Shown: one piece after another, positions 15,400 to 15,574 of the stretch
How positions within the stretch are numbered: the stretch's first letter is position 1
How the letters are laid out: each line of letters opens with the position of its first letter
Source of the DNA: Gammaproteobacteria bacterium
GTDB lineage: Bacteria > Pseudomonadota > Gammaproteobacteria > Pseudomonadales > Azotimanducaceae
Assembly (NCBI GenBank): GCA_009840715.1
Contig: VXNE01000038.1
Span: 3,265 to 18,838 of the forward strand
Direction: 5' to 3'
DNA length: 15,574 nt
Made by a program: the position numbers and the translations under genes
Notes under the pieces: generated by a model
The model's input: only the letters and a program-made list of their open reading frames with translations
Databases searched by the model: none
Told to the model about the DNA's origin: nothing

Positions 15400-15574
15400 G
15401 CCCCCGGCACCTCGGCCGGATCGATCAGCCCCACGCGCCGCCAACCCTTGACCAGCGGCCAACTACGCGCCGACGCCATTTCCCGGTCGCGACCGTTGTC
15501 CGCGTAGCGCCCCGCCGGGGCCCACGGCCCTTCCAGCCGTCGAACCACAGCCCCGAACTCGCACCGTCCAGCAC
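15396..15574 (-). CDS. C-terminal part of an unidentified protein (runs off window)
   Basis: An open frame from the window edge to a TGA at 15396-15398 gives 58 residues, ending KGWRRVGLIDPAEVPGA. The other two minus-strand frames also reach the edge but end sooner. Most codons in this frame end in G or C, as in the neighbouring genes, and the stop sits symmetrically with that of the convergent gene, which supports it as real. The residues (EFGAVVRRLEGPWAPAGRYA and SWPLVKGWRRVGL) are not ones I can place in a family. No signal or membrane segment can be judged from the fragment. Confidence 0.45.
   Translation of the reverse strand, partial: AGRCEFGAVVRRLEGPWAPAGRYADNGRDREMASARSWPLVKGWRRVGLIDPAEVPGA

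Noticed and set aside
1..15574. CRISPR array, insertion sequence, prophage or known defence system
   Set aside because: No spaced direct repeats, transposase, integrase, phage or nuclease/helicase motifs were seen on either strand.

Overview
This is a high-G+C window of about 15.6 kb with dense bacterial gene packing. Genes are separated by 4-50 bases, with ATG, GTG and TTG starts and Shine-Dalgarno sequences. The families present (crotonase, acyl-CoA dehydrogenase, DUF169, DUF3604, HupE/UreJ and arylsulfotransferase-like proteins), with clear lipoprotein and Sec signals, suggest a Gram-negative bacterium. I infer Pseudomonadota, possibly an uncultivated marine or host-associated gammaproteobacterium. 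No rRNA, tRNA, CRISPR array, insertion sequence or phage gene was seen.

Layout. (1) 10-3026, minus strand: a three-gene run reading crotonase, DUF169 protein, secreted amidohydrolase. (2) 3089-9175, plus strand: divergent from the first run across about 60 bases. It holds an acyl-CoA dehydrogenase, a DUF3604 lipoprotein, a second shorter DUF3604 protein and, after a 106-base gap with a 20-bp palindrome, a small membrane-anchored coiled-coil protein. (3) 9191-13609, minus strand: convergent with run 2 across a strong stem-loop. It is a tight operon of a third DUF3604 protein, a membrane-anchored parvulin-like PPIase and a HupE/UreJ-type membrane protein; the last two overlap at TTGA. (4) 13728-15365, plus strand: an arylsulfotransferase-like lipoprotein, divergent from run 3 across 118 bases with an inverted repeat. 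(5) 15396-15574, minus strand: the C-terminus of an unidentified gene running off the window. It converges on the arylsulfotransferase across an inverted repeat that contains both stop codons.

How the genes may work together. The left third looks like acyl-CoA catabolism (dehydrogenation plus double-bond isomerisation or hydration) with a cell-envelope amidohydrolase. The rest is an extracytoplasmic enzyme island: three predicted PHP-like metal-dependent DUF3604 proteins, a sulfotransferase, an envelope foldase and a putative metal permease. The DUF3604-PpiC-HupE operon is the best candidate for an undescribed system, namely a periplasmic metalloenzyme with its own folding helper and metal or permease component. 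The gene order and signals are read from the sequence; the joint function is inference.
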